60,000 bases of DNA, from NCBI GenBank assembly GCA_030704615.1, contig CM060734.1, positions 11,782,001 to 11,842,000 of the forward strand, given 5' to 3'. Every line of letters begins with the position of its first letter. Position 1 is the first letter of the stretch. This DNA comes from Takakia lepidozioides (taxonomy: Eukaryota; Streptophyta; Takakiopsida; Takakiales; Takakiaceae). Shown here piece by piece: positions 35,072-46,436 of the stretch. Both the position numbers and the translations under genes were made by a program. The notes under the pieces are model-generated. The model ran no database searches. It had not been told where the DNA came from and saw only the letters and a list, made by a program, of their open reading frames with translations.

Positions 35072-37010
35072 CTAGATATCCTCTAGAAATCCTTTCACAC
35101 AAGCATCAATCTGCTGTGTGAGATTTGCCCAAAAACTAGGCCTCAGAAGGGCCTGGGCTTTTGGCTCAGCCTCGAGACTTTCAAAGTTGGTCAACAAAGG
35201 TACAAGCACAATTCCCTTGATAGATATGAAGAGAGCGTCTCTTTGGTGAGAGAACCCCGAACAGTGTATCAGAAAATGAATATTGTCTTCAGGTTGCCCA
35301 CACAACGGGCAATTGCACTCTCCCTTTCCTCTCTGCTTCTGTTTGTTGTTCAAAGGTAGGCTTCCTGCCCTGAGTTTAAATTTCAGTCTAGTGCCGAGAG
35401 TGGGTAGACCCTTGAGGTCATGCAAGATGTCCTCCCCCATGTCACAGACTGGAAACAAGTTTAGGGAAGTTTTCTGCCTAACTTCATTTTCATCAGACAA
35501 TTTCATGGCAACAAACATGGCTTTGGACACTACAGCCTCTAAGTCAGATTTATCCAGCAGGGTCAAGACTTGCGGATCCAGATCCAGGTCCTTGAGAATC
35601 TCTTCTCCTCTCTTCTGCCAGGACTTAGCCTATTTGATAGGGCGGTCCCGTTTCCAAGATATAGAGTCGATTAACTTAGGATATTTGGTGTTGGACATAT
35701 GTTGCAGCTGACCCCACCATCTGACCTTGAATTCATCTCGTCGGGAGCTTAAGGATGGAATGCCAAACTCACCCCGAACAGCCACATTGGCTGTTTTGGA
35801 GCATGCTGACATACACTCCTTAAGCACCCCCACTTGAATGGATTCTAGAGACTTAGCCTGATTGGAGTTATCAACCCAAACTGCAGATCCGTACTCAAAG
35901 GCAGGTCTAATAACGCGACAAAGCATGGTTTTCTTAACCTCAGAGTTGACCCCTCTGCAGTGGAAAAATTTAGTGAACCCCAGAGCTTTGCCCTTGCCAG
36001 TTGGAACAACTTTCTGGATATGTGCATCCCAATTACAATTGGAGGAAAACTCAACACCCAGGTAAGTGTAGGAAGGTAGGACCGGGATCTCTTGGCTACC
36101 CCACTGCCACTTAAGATCACTTCCTCCCTCTCCTCTGTCGTTGAATGCTACCACTGCACATTTGCTGATGTTAGCCTCTAAGCCCCCAAAGATCAAAGTA
36201 TCTCTTCGCGCAATCAATCAACTCCTGGAGATTGGTTGGAGTCTCCCCTATGCCTGCAAAGTCATCCGCAAACATAAGGGCTGGTATGGTGGTATCACCC
36301 TCACTTTCCACATTCTCGAGGAGTTGATTGATGAAAACATTGAAGAGCAGAGGGGAGAGAGTACATCCTTGAGCTACACCTTGGTCTATGTCAAAGAAGT
36401 TGGACTTTTGTCCATTAACAGTGACACAACTTTTGGTGTGAGCATACAAGTTGTGGACAACTCTCCACATCTTTCCCTTGATCCCACAAGACCAGAGGTG
36501 GAGCCATAGGCCATCTCTCCACACCGTGTCATAAGCCTTTTTGACATCCAGGAACAAAACATAAGTGGGTTTCCCTTCTTTTTTCCTTCCCTAGATAATC
36601 TGGCTTAGAAGATATGATCCACACAGCCCCTGTTTCGCCGAAAGCCAACTTGGCCTTCGTGGAAACAACCTCTAGATTCCAGATCAACCTCGAGACGAGT
36701 ACTTACAACTCTGCAAAATGTCTTGCCAACAACATTGAGGAGCGTGATGCCACGGTAGTTCCCCGGTTCTTCTCTGTCACCCTTCTTGTATAGATTGACA
36801 ATGACCCCTATCGCCAGCGAAAGGGGATCATTTCAGTCTTCCAGATAAGGTTAAAGAGGAGAACTAGGGCCTCTATCATGGGATCGCCACCGTGCTTGAT
36901 AAGCTCGTTGACTATGCCATCAGGTCCACCAGAATTATATCCGTTTAAATGTTCAATTGCTTCCACAATCTCAGAAGAACTAGTGGGAGCGTTATAAGCC
37001 ATTAAAATAT
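35072..37010 (-). mobile_element. LINE copy B
   Basis: Minus-strand parts in order: NGYNSGGPDGIVNELIKHGG (37002-36808), a stop, FLDVKKAYDTVWRDGLWLHL to LMFADDFAG (36557-36171), ANISKCAVVAF to KTANVAV (36217-35630), and a C-terminal part ending CNCPLCGQPEDNIHFLIHC, the LINE zinc-binding motif (35566-35072). Motif C reads FADD. Frames are broken at about 36805, 36200 and 35628. It faces copy A tail to tail, about 27 bp apart. Confidence 0.88.
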
Positions 37011-37343
37011 TTGTGAACTGGATTGTATCTCCAGTCGCTTAAATTAGTGATATAAATTTACTCATAGTTGGAAAATGTAGCAAATGCGGTCCTTACGGTA
37101 AGTAGATTGTTCAAGTTGATTCCCTGTTATTTGAAAGATGCTCTGAGCTTTGAATATTGCAGCCTGGTTTATGCAAGGCTATGGTTGATGCTCATGGCTG
37201 CTCACATGCCCATTGGTGGTTTCCACAGAAAAGTCCAAGGTCACCATTCTTCTTACAGAAGCAAAAGAACAAGGCCCTTTAAACTAAGGGTTGGTCGAAC
37301 CCTCCTGTGGTGAAAGCAATGGTAGTTGCCATGATACAAGGTT

Positions 37344-39178
37344 GTGCAGAATCTGAAAGCGGCTTTGCACATTTTGAAGCAACAAGACAATCCTGCAGAC
37401 TCCTGTATCTATGCACTTCTGTTGCGAGAGTGCACCAAGACTGACAATCTTGAAATGGGAAAGCAGGTGCATGCTCACATTATCCACAGTGGATTCAAGC
37501 CAAACATTTTTCTACTCAACACCCTTGTGAACATGTATGCCAAGTGTGGAAGTGTGGTGGATGCACGCCTTGTGTTTGACAAAATGCCTGAACGTAATGT
37601 GTTTACGTGGACTATAATGATGGCAGGATATGCAAAGCATGGGGGTGGCATGGAAGCTATCGAGATCTATGAGCAAATGGTACAGGAAGGAGTGACGCCC
37701 GACAAGGTCACATTCATTTGTGTTCTCAATGCATGTGCAAACCTGGCTGCCCTTGAGAAGGGCACAGAAGTCCACGCCCACATCATCAAAGCTGGAATTA
37801 CACCAGACATCATTCTGGAAAATACCCTCGTTGATATGTATGCCAAGTGCGGGAACATGAAAAATGCAGCTCAAGTGTTTGACAATATGAGCAAGCGAGA
37901 CGTGGTCTCATGGAGTGCGATGATTGCAGGTTATGCTGAGCATGGGTCTGGTATGGAGGCTATCGAAATGTATGAGCAAATGATACGGAAAGGGGTCTAA
38001 CCCAACAAGGTCACATTTATTTGTGTCCTCAATGCCTGTGGTAGCCTGGCAGCCCTAGAAAAGGGCAAACAGGTACATGCTGACATTGTGAAAGCTAGAA
38101 TTGCACTATATATCATTCTGGAGACTGCCCTTGCTGCCATGTATGTAAAATGCGGGAAGATGAAGGATGCATGTCAGGTATTCAGCAATATGGCTCAGCG
38201 AAATGTGGTCTCATGGAGTGCAATGATTGCAGGATGTGCTCAGCATGGGTTTGGTATGGAGGCTATTGAGATCTATGAGCAAATGATATGGGAAGGGGTG
38301 ATGCCTAACAACGTCACATTCATTTGCATTCTGAAGGCGTGTGCCAGCTTGGCAGCATTGGGAAAGGGCAAAGAGGTCCATGCCCACATTATCAAAGCTG
38401 GAATTCACCTGATATCCTTCTGGACACTACCCTTCTGGACATGTATGCCAAATGCGGGAGCATGAAGGATGCGCGTGCAGTGTTTAATAATATGGCTCAA
38501 ACAAATGTGGTTTCATGGAATGCGATGATCACAGGATATGCTCAGCATGGGTGTATCAAGGAGGCCCTCAAACTGTTTGCACAGATGCAACAGGAAGGTG
38601 TCAAGCCAGATGACATCACTTTTATATGTATTCTATCTGCATGTAGCCATGTAGGCCTAGTGGATGAAGGCTGTCACTACTTCGATTCGAGGAGTCAAGA
38701 TCATGCAATCACTCCTACACTGGAGCATTTTGGCTGTATTGTGGCCCTTCTTGGTCGTGCAGGGCGATTGGGTGAGGCAGAGAACTTCATTCAAAAAATG
38801 CCAATCACTCCAGGTGCTGTGGTGTGGAGGGCCTTGCTTGGTGCGTGCAGAATCCATGGGAATGTGAAGGTAGCAGAACATGCTGCAAAATGCCTTCTGA
38901 AGTGGGATCCACAGCATACTGCAACTTACGTGCTGCTATCGAACATCTATGCTGCGGCCGGCAGGTGGGATGATTTAGCAAAGGTGAAGAAGATGATGCA
39001 AGACAGGGGGATCAGACAGGAGACATGGGACACCTGCATGGAGCCAGACAACCAGGGGCATACATTCATTGTAGATGACAAATTGAATCCACTAATCCAG
39101 GATACGCATGCTGAGCCGAAGAGATGGAGCTTGTTACCTGACACACACTTTCTATTGCATGATGTGGAGCAGGGCTAG
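37344..39178 (+). pseudogene. PLS-class PPR protein, E-domain type, broken
   Basis: Tandem PPR motifs are evident: LVNMYAKCGSVVDARLVFD, VVSWSAMIAGYAEHG, VTFICVLNACANLAALEKG and related repeats. The end has the E-type segment ALLGACRIHGNVKVAEHAAK then YVLLSNIYAAAGRWDDLAKV. It stops near the point where a DYW domain would start (HTFIVDDKLNP). Such proteins bind organellar RNA, often for C-to-U editing. Lesions: TAA at 37998-38000 and a 1-nt loss near 38405-38415. No start with an organelle presequence is evident; repeats begin almost at the first Met. Could be a recent pseudogene or hold assembly errors. Confidence 0.85.
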
Positions 39179-39379
39179 AGGAATTTCTATTGCCCTCCAG
39201 TGACAAACTGTCGATTTGCTTCGGCTGATAAGCACGGCCGGTGCAACACCTATCGACATCATCAAGAGCCTTGGGGTGTATAGAGACTACCAGACCACAA
39301 AGTTCATCTCAGAAACAAGTTTGTTAAAAAGTTCCATATACTACAGTATCACATTTCTTGTTATACATGTTGCTTCATT

Positions 39380-39800
39380 CATCAGCTAGCAGGGGTTGGG
39401 TTTATTTGCAAGTTTTCCAAAAAACATTTTTTTAAATAAATAATAATAATAATTTTATTATTATTATTATTATTTTCCCCGAATGTGCCAGATTAAGACA
39501 CCTTAATCTGGCTGGTCTTCTGGTGTGCTATTTGGGGTGAATGGCATCTACAAATTGCTCGGACCACATAATTTATGATTCGTTGTTATGTCCTTCTTCC
39601 AGGTGACCAGAAATCCATACTGGGTAAACGCCATGTCTTTTGCTTGCAAAGCAGGGGTTGGGTTCATTTGCAAGTTTTCCAAAAAAACAAAAAACAAAAA
39701 ATAACATTTTTTTTGTTTTTTGTTTTTTCCCTCCTAAATGTGCCAGATGAAGGTGGCGTTGACGCCAGCTTGATCTGGCTGGTCTTCTGGGCTGGAATTA
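39380..39800. repeat. 262-bp duplicated unit with two palindrome versions
   Basis: GCAGGGGTTGGGTT plus ATTTGCAAGTTTTCC starts at 39389 and 39651. Each copy ends with a palindrome followed by CTGGTCTTCTGG: at 39488-39511 CCAGATTAAG/CTTAATCTGG with a 4-nt loop, at 39743-39778 CCAGATGAAG...CTTGATCTGG with TGGCGTTGACGCCA inserted in the middle. The inserted core is a variant of the intronic palindrome core of ParB-like copies 1 and 2. Confidence 0.8.
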
Positions 39801-40042
39801 AGCTTCCGCCAAATTAAAATACACTTATTTAAACTCAACAACACATGGATCCCTACGCACATGCTGATCGGTAAGGATACATGTTGTTGCAGTCATCCAT
39901 GGTTCACTCATCTGGGCAATTTTTCATCCGACACTCATCCAACGTTCATCCAATGTTTATCCCTTCCCTTTTACGTTCATCACAGATACATTCATCCGTC
40001 AGTTTTTCATCGCACATTCGTGCCACATTGTCGTCATGGAGT

Positions 40043-42601
40043 CTATCTGTCTTCGGTCCGATGGAGAGGAGATTGCGTCATCGCAGTGGAGATTGCGTCC
40101 ACGGCAATAGGTCCACTTGTTCCCTCGCTTTTAGGGTCCGCATCAGTAATTTGCTCACGCTTACAATTTGCATGCGACATCTCTCGATAGAATAGGTCGG
40201 TTTTGAATAGCAGAAAGTACCTCGTCACATAGTCGGTGAGGCTCTCTGCTCCTGCCGCCATCTTCAGCTTGAACTGGTGGGCTTGGGTGTCCAGCTGCTC
40301 TTGCGCATTTGTGGTGACATACGGATAGTCCCCATCAGTTAGCATTCTTCAAGAAATGCTGGAAATCTTCGTGATACAAGAGGGGAAGCACCAAAAAAGC
40401 TTGAAAACAACCTGAAACCACCATGTCATGCGGTTCATCCAGAGGTCGAATGTGGGGTCGGACAGTTTGTCAGGTTTTGGGAAGCTCCACATGTCCCGAA
40501 TACTCTGAGATCCATTCCAGATTTGGAGCCACCGGGTCTGTCCAACCAACGTGGATATTAGTAAGAGAAATAAAGTAAGGGAACACATTGTTGCATGAAG
40601 AGTCCAAGTTGGTTCAGAATGATTAACCTTCTCAGTTGCTGCATCCACACACGCTGTGGCTAGACGATGTAGTTTCTCGATTGTCATTGTTGGCTTAAGA
40701 GCCCGTGAGTAGTGCTTCTCCAACTCCACAAGAAAGTCGTCACCGAGTGCGAGATCAGCAATGGCCACGTACTTCACCATCCGAGACTTGTACTTGAGGC
40801 GCGCCTTTGCCTCGACAGCGTGACATACGATTCGAGTGCACCCAGTGTCAATTTCTTTTCCTCTGACTCCATGTAGAACCTCCTTGCATGTGCCAAATCT
40901 TGGTCAATTCTGGTCTGTTAGCAAAGCACATAGCAATTACAAAGCATGGTCTTCTAATTCCACAACAAAAAATTGAGAATTGCGAAACGGCGAGTTCAAG
41001 AAATTGATTGTTAACGATCCTCTTTTCCAGCACTTGTCCGGAAAAATGTTCTTCGTATGGATGGGAACCATCGGCTTGCCACACGGATGGAACACATAGC
41101 CCAAGTACACCCCGACGAACTAGATTGGCATTACGCCGTGGAGTGTGTTGTGCTGAAGGTGGCGGGTACGGCGGATCGCAGTCTTCTCAAGGCTGCTATA
41201 TTGGCGGACATAAACACGTAAGTTCAAATGCTCCTTGCACTGGAACTTGCAATTTCATAGTCATTTCCGCGGCAAGCCCCTCACATATTGCAACTATGGC
41301 ATCGCAGGGTCATGGAGACTGCCTTCATTGCCACCAACTTGTCCCACATGCTCTTCCGAGTGAAGGATGTGGGGAGGCAGCCGGTGTCTAACTTTGCCAA
41401 ATTCCCTTAGTGCCGATCTCCTGCGGAAGTCGGAGGCAAAGGCTGATAGAATATGGTACATGCTGAACATGGACGCCATGGTCGACTATATCTTTCGGGT
41501 ATTGCGTTCTGCTCTCTTCATGACCCCATACGATATCCATCCCGAAAAGAGAATTTGAGCTTGTCGATATCACCGAAAAAGGCAGGTCTGACCACCTACA
41601 TCGATACCATGCGGCAGAGCGGAATCCGCAGCTTTGCTGGGTAGACCATGCCTCCCAGTACCCTGCCAATGTTGCTGTGGGTTGCCTCCAACATCCTGGC
41701 AGCGGCCAACTTCATATCCGCCTCCGACATGATGTCTCTTGCAGGGGGGTTCTCTGGAAGCCCACCATAACCACCAAATCCAGCCTGTATGCTCCGGCTT
41801 TGGGCCCTGGGGATCTCCGGGAGGATGTCATCCTGGTTAGAAAGGTCCCTCTCCTCCTCATATCCGACATGTACCAACGGAAGCTCAACAGTGCTTGCAA
41901 TGTGGCAAGTGCCTCTTCCCCTCCACCTGCCCCATACCTCGGTGTGTGGGGTGTTTTCTCCTCTACCTCTGCCGGTTTCTTAATGGCTCTGTCTGGTTCA
42001 GGTGTCATGGTACCTCTCTCGTTTGTCAGTGCTTGTGTCATTGCCTCTTCCGTGGTCTTTTCAGTGGCCTTCTCTCTGCCATGTTCTCTTGCCCTGTCTT
42101 TTGCCCTCTCTCGGGCCTTTTGTTTCTTAGATGGCGTGGCTGTAGGTGAGGCCTCTAGGTCCACCACCTTCGACCCCGGGGAAGTCACACCCTCTTGGTG
42201 TTGGTGGGTGTTCTGTTCACTCCCCCCTCAGCAACGTGTGCCTGCTCTTTGGCTGGGGATTGCATGTGCTTCGCCTTTTTCTTCTTCTTCGTGTGGGCGG
42301 GCCCCCCTGCCTGTGCATCGACCTCATGGATGGGCGGATTTGCCACCTGTTTCCATCGCCCTGCACCTGCCATGCCGACTGCTGTAGAGGCAATCTCCCG
42401 AATGCCTATTCGGGCATACTCCCGCTCCAGCACCTCTCTTCCGCCAACAAAAGGATCTAGTTTTGGATTGGCCTCTAGTGCCCACGTAGGCGACCCGAGA
42501 ATGCGAATATCAGAGACCGCAGACTGCTGTCGATGACTGTCAGACTGCGGTCGATGGGTTGGAGTCACTGCTTGTTGACTTGGAGCAGTCGAGGATACCA
42601 C
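40043..42601 (-). pseudogene. ParB-like gene, copy 3, internally inverted
   Basis: The minus strand reads the N-terminal part (42601-41540): charged KKQKARERAKDRAREHGREK, then LRIPLCRMVSM, a stop, and VVRPAFFGDIDKLKFSF, the start of the ParB-type domain. The next blocks lie on the plus strand: GKMFFVWMGNHRLATRM with the signature at 41061-41075 (MGNHR, first Asp lost) and METAFIATNLSHMLFRVKD (41310-41365). The gene then returns to the minus strand with ARRFYMESEEKKLTLGALES (about 40870), IEKLHRLATACVDAATE (40780-40349) and AESLTDYVTRYFLLFKTD (40345-40043). About 500 bp (41010-41520) is thus inverted and one exon segment is missing. No methyltransferase part seen. Confidence 0.62.
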
Positions 42602-43265
42602 TACCGTGTCCTAATCGTCTTCACTCTGTCATCCCCAACACGGGCGGCACCATCCAAATCAAATCAACAGTCGTGACAGGCAGAGTAGGGATAAGCATGA
42701 AAGCAAAAACAACTTTGTTCCTACATATAAGCATGAAAGTAAATACAAGTAATCGCCAACAATCATTTGCAATCGCACATGCAGAAGCACAAAGAAAATG
42801 TTCGGGCGCGAAGAAGAGGACGACACATCTACAAAAAGCGGAAGAAACATGCGCTCACCTCAAAGTGCTTGGCTTCAGTTGACATGGGCTGTGAGCAAGA
42901 CAAGGTTATCTCCTGCTGTAGCTTTAGTCTGGCCATGCGAGACGTTGGTCGCGGCCCCTAGTACAAAGGTTTCAGTTTGCGCCGCTGCCTTGATGGGGGG
43001 TTTTTGAGGAGAGCCTCGCCCTTCTCCACGCGGCATAAGTCCGACTAACAGTAAAATCAAACGCATAATGTGTTGTGGCATTCGGGGAAAGGAACTTCAT
43101 CCACACGTCACATCAGTGGCTCCAGGCGTAGCCGGGAAGCTAGCATGGAATCTGTGCGAACAATCCGGGTTCAAAAAGGAAGATGGCGGAACATAAATGC
43201 GGGCCGCCGGGAATAACTGTGACTGGTTGCGAACTCGCCCAGGACGACACTTGTCCGAGTCATAC
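42602..43265. other. No gene recognised
   Basis: Between ParB-like copy 3 and the satellite. Short ORFs overlap on both strands without a domain pattern. Confidence 0.35.
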
Positions 43266-43269
43266 CCCG

Positions 43270-44180
43270 ACAGGACTTCATCCGCCCAAAAAAAAGCGCC
43301 ATATTTCCATTCGGGGTGATGAACTCTGGCAGGCATGTGGAGCCCACTCCGCCCGAGACCACTTCATCACAGACCCCTCGGATGGAAATTCGGCGCCATA
43401 TTTCCATCCGGGGGATGAAGTTTGGCACCATCGAGAGGATCCATCCAGGCCCTCGAGGACTTCATCCCCGCCCCCTCGGATGGAAATACGGCACCGAATT
43501 TCCATCCGGGGGATGAAATTTGGCAGCCACATGCACCCATGTCGGCCCCCCAGGACTTCATCCCTCGCCCCTCAGATGGAAATACGGCACCGAATTTCCA
43601 TTGAGGGGATGAACTCTGGCAGCCATGTGGACCCATTTCGGCCCACCAAGACTTCATCCCTGGCCCCTAGGAGGGAAATATGGCGCCGAATTTCCATCGG
43701 GCGGATGAACTCTGGCAGCCAACTGGAATCATGAACTCTGGCAAACCATGTGGACCCATCTCGGCCCACCAGGACTTCATCCTTGGCCCCTAGGATGGAA
43801 ATACGGCGCCGAATTTCCATCGGGGGGATGAACTCTGGCAGCCATGTGGACCCATCCCGGCCCACCAGGACTTCATCCCTGGCCCCTAGGATGGAAATAC
43901 GGCACCGAATTTCCATCGGGGGGATGAACTCTGGCAGCCATGTGGACCCATCTCGGCCTACCAGGACTTCATCCCTGGCCCCTAGGATGGAAATACGGCG
44001 CCGAATTTCCATCGGGGGGATGAACTCTGGCAGCCATGTGGACCCATCTCGGCCTACCAGGACTTCATCCCTGGCCCCTAGGATGGAAATACGGCGCCGA
44101 ATTTCCATCGGGGGGATGAACTCTGGCAGCCATGTGGACCCATCTCGGCCACCAGGACTTCATCCCTGGCCCCTAGGATG
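43270..44180. repeat. 96-bp satellite, each unit with a GGCGCC palindrome
   Basis: Units start with GATGGAAATACGG at 43380, 43478, 43574, 43670, 43793, 43889, 43985, 44081 and 44176 (spacing 96-98 bp, one of 123 after a local duplication, last 95), with a diverged unit near 43283. Each holds GGAAATACGGCGCCGAATTT or the GCACC variant, then TGAACTCTGGCAGCCATGTG. The multi-unit ORFs on both strands arise because 96 is divisible by three. Confidence 0.95.
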
Positions 44181-44184
44181 GAAA

Positions 44185-44510
44185 TACGACTTGACGAGCC
44201 ACCGGGTGGAGAAGAAGATTCATGGCGAGCTAACAAGAATATTTGCACGGTCCCTCGAGGTCCGGTAATGTTGCCCGAGAACATCTCCTCCAGCACCGCA
44301 AGCTCTGCACGTTCCAGATCGCGATCTCCTTTGAGCACAGGGCATGTGCTCGAGGAACATTCCAAGCCATCTGTTGTCACGCAGTACAACATACCCATTG
44401 TCGAGACAAGAGTGTCGGAGTCACAGTATTGCAAGGACAATGCCTGGATTTCGAGGCTATTGAGATCCACTAGCAGTTCAATGTCGAAACAAAATCCATA
44501 ATAAGATGAC
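44185..44510 (+). pseudogene. MULE-like transposase fragment, copy 3
   Basis: Aligns with the copy-2 segment starting near 23330: EEDSWRANKNICTVPRGPVM and LPENISSSTASSARSRSRSP correspond to EEDSWRSDRNIRTAPRGPVM and LPHNVSSSSGSPRNSRSPSP. YNIPIVETRVSESQYCKDN matches YGQAIVETTVSASQWRI. Only about 100 codons remain, with no catalytic part and no SWIM finger. It is fused at its 5' side to the last satellite unit. Confidence 0.75.
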
Positions 44511-44554
44511 GGCAGGATGAATTTGCAGAAGTACCCAGAAAACTGAGTACTAGT

Positions 44555-45012
44555 TGTGGGGGCCATTTCTAGAAATATGGCGCCGAATTTCTAGATTTTG
44601 GGCCCAAAACTGGCTAAGTCCCAGCATGTCTGGGAAACATGTAACGAAAAATGGGGCCGAATTTCCAGTAAAAAGTTCCAAATATCTGTGCACTTGTAGG
44701 CACCATCTCCCGAAATTCGGCGCCGCATTCCCAATTCCTACGCCAACTTACTTGAATGGCAGGGACCTATAGCCGCGAAATTCGGCACCATTTTAACTGA
44801 GGTCGCTCGCATTTTCCATGAGCGCAAGAATTTTTTTCATGAGCACTCCTCCAAAAACTTCAATTTCACTTTCACACAATCTATATTATAACATCATTTC
44901 TCTGACACAATCCATTAAAAATATATTTTAAAATATTTTAAAATCCAAAAAATTAAACTTCTGCTCATGCCGCTCATGCCGCTCATGCCGCTCATGCTCA
45001 TGAAATAGCTAA
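44555..45012. repeat. GGCGCC palindromes and GCTCATG repeats after the fragment
   Basis: Palindromes around GGCGCC lie near 44580, 44720 and, degenerate, 44780. Then CCATGAGCG, TCATGAGCA and a run of CCGCTCATG units (44960-45000) end in GCTCATGAAATAG, as at 25262. Confidence 0.65.
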
Positions 45013-46010
45013 CCTCCAATTGCAGCTCTGACAATGTCGCCATGGACCTCTTTGCCCTTTTCCAGAGCTGCCAGGGCAATGTTCATACTGACATTTGGTA
45101 CAATTCCAGCGACGATATCCCCATGCACCTCTTTCCCTTGTCCAGGGCTCGATGCACCCACATTTTGCATACATGTCCACCAGGGTATGGTTCAGAATGA
45201 CATTTGGTACAATTCCAGCTCTGAAGATGTTGCCATGGACCTCTTTCCCCTTTTCCAGAGCTACCAGGGTAGTGTTTAGAATGACATTTGGTACAATTCC
45301 AGTTTTGATGATATCCCCATGCACCTCTTTGCCCTTCTCCAGGGCTCGATGCACCCACATTTTGCATACATGTCCACCAGGGTATGGTTCAAAATGACAT
45401 TTGGTACAATTCTAGCTCTGAAGATGTCGCCTTTTCCAGAGCTGTCAGGGCAGTGCTCATAATGACATTTGGTACAATTCCAGCTTTGATGATATCCCCA
45501 TGCAACTCTTTGCCCTTCTCCAGGGCTGCCAGGCTTGCACAAACATTGCAAATGCACACAAACATGATGTGGTCGGGCTTCACCCCTTCTCCCATCACTT
45601 GCTCATAGGTCTACAAAGCCTCCATCCTACGTCCCTGTTGTGCATACCGTGCAAGCATCGCACTCCACGACACCACATCTCGTTTAGCCTGCATAGTGTT
45701 GAACATTCCTTTTGCATCCTCGATGCACCCACATTTTGCATACATATCCACCAGGGTATGGTTGAGAATGACATTTGGTACGATTCCAGCTCTGAAGATG
45801 TCGCCATGGACCTCTTTCCCCTTTTCCAGAGCTGCCAGGGCAGTGTTCAGAATGACATTTGGTACAATTCCAGCTTTGATGATATCCCCATGCACCTCTT
45901 TGCCCTTCTCCAGCGCTGCCAGGCTTGCACAAGCATTGCAAATGCACACAAACATGATGTGGCCGGGCTTCACCCCTTCCCCCATCATTTGCTCATAGGT
46001 CTTTTGTTTG
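45013..46010 (-). pseudogene. PPR-derived sequence with internal tandem duplications
   Basis: The minus strand contains PPR words (ALEKGKEVHGDIIKAGIVPN, NHTLVDMYAKCGCIE, DVVSWSAMLARYAQQG) in which a 26-codon piece, LEKGKEVHGDI.KAGIVPNVILN, is repeated several times within one motif span. A larger unit ending in MYAKCGCIE recurs near 45165, 45350 and 45735. The frame is broken repeatedly. It seems to be a PPR gene fragment expanded by slippage or unequal exchange; no terminal E or DYW region is present. Confidence 0.75.
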
Positions 46011-46074
46011 TTTGGGGCTTAGTGAGTTCTTTGCAAACTAATGAAACGTCAATGCGCTTCCTCCAGACATATTA

Positions 46075-46290
46075 AGGTATACCATCATGTCAGGGAAACC
46101 TTGATCGCAATTTTCTCTAGACATATCTAAGTGATATGCCAAGGAAACCTTGACCGCGGTTTCCCCCAAACATATCTTATATCACCTAAGTGATATGCCA
46201 GGGAAACCTCGACCGCGTTCCCCCCAAAACATATCTTATATCACCTAAGTGATATGCCAGGGAAACCTCGACCGCGGTTTCCTCGAAGCT
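46075..46290. repeat. 59-60 bp tandem repeat with two palindromes per unit
   Basis: AAGTGATATGCC starts at 46129, 46188 and 46247. Each unit contains ATATCACCTAAGTGATAT and GGAAACC...CGCGGTTTCC type inverted repeats; a diverged unit precedes them near 46090. Confidence 0.8.
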
Positions 46291-46436
46291 CTTGAACGCC
46301 CTGCACCACATCAAGTGTTTAGTGATCCACAAGCTCACCTCACTAATCTAATCTGCTCATAATCACGTCCACTAATCCACTCACTAATCCATAGAACCCC
46401 GATGTTTGCTTTGAGAGCCAAGATAAGCAATGTTAA

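Noticed and set aside
43572-44268. Long ORFs on both strands in the satellite (repeats of MEIRRRISI and its counterpart)
   Set aside because: The unit is 96 bp, divisible by three, so any open unit stays open. No start context or domain; an artefact of the repeat.
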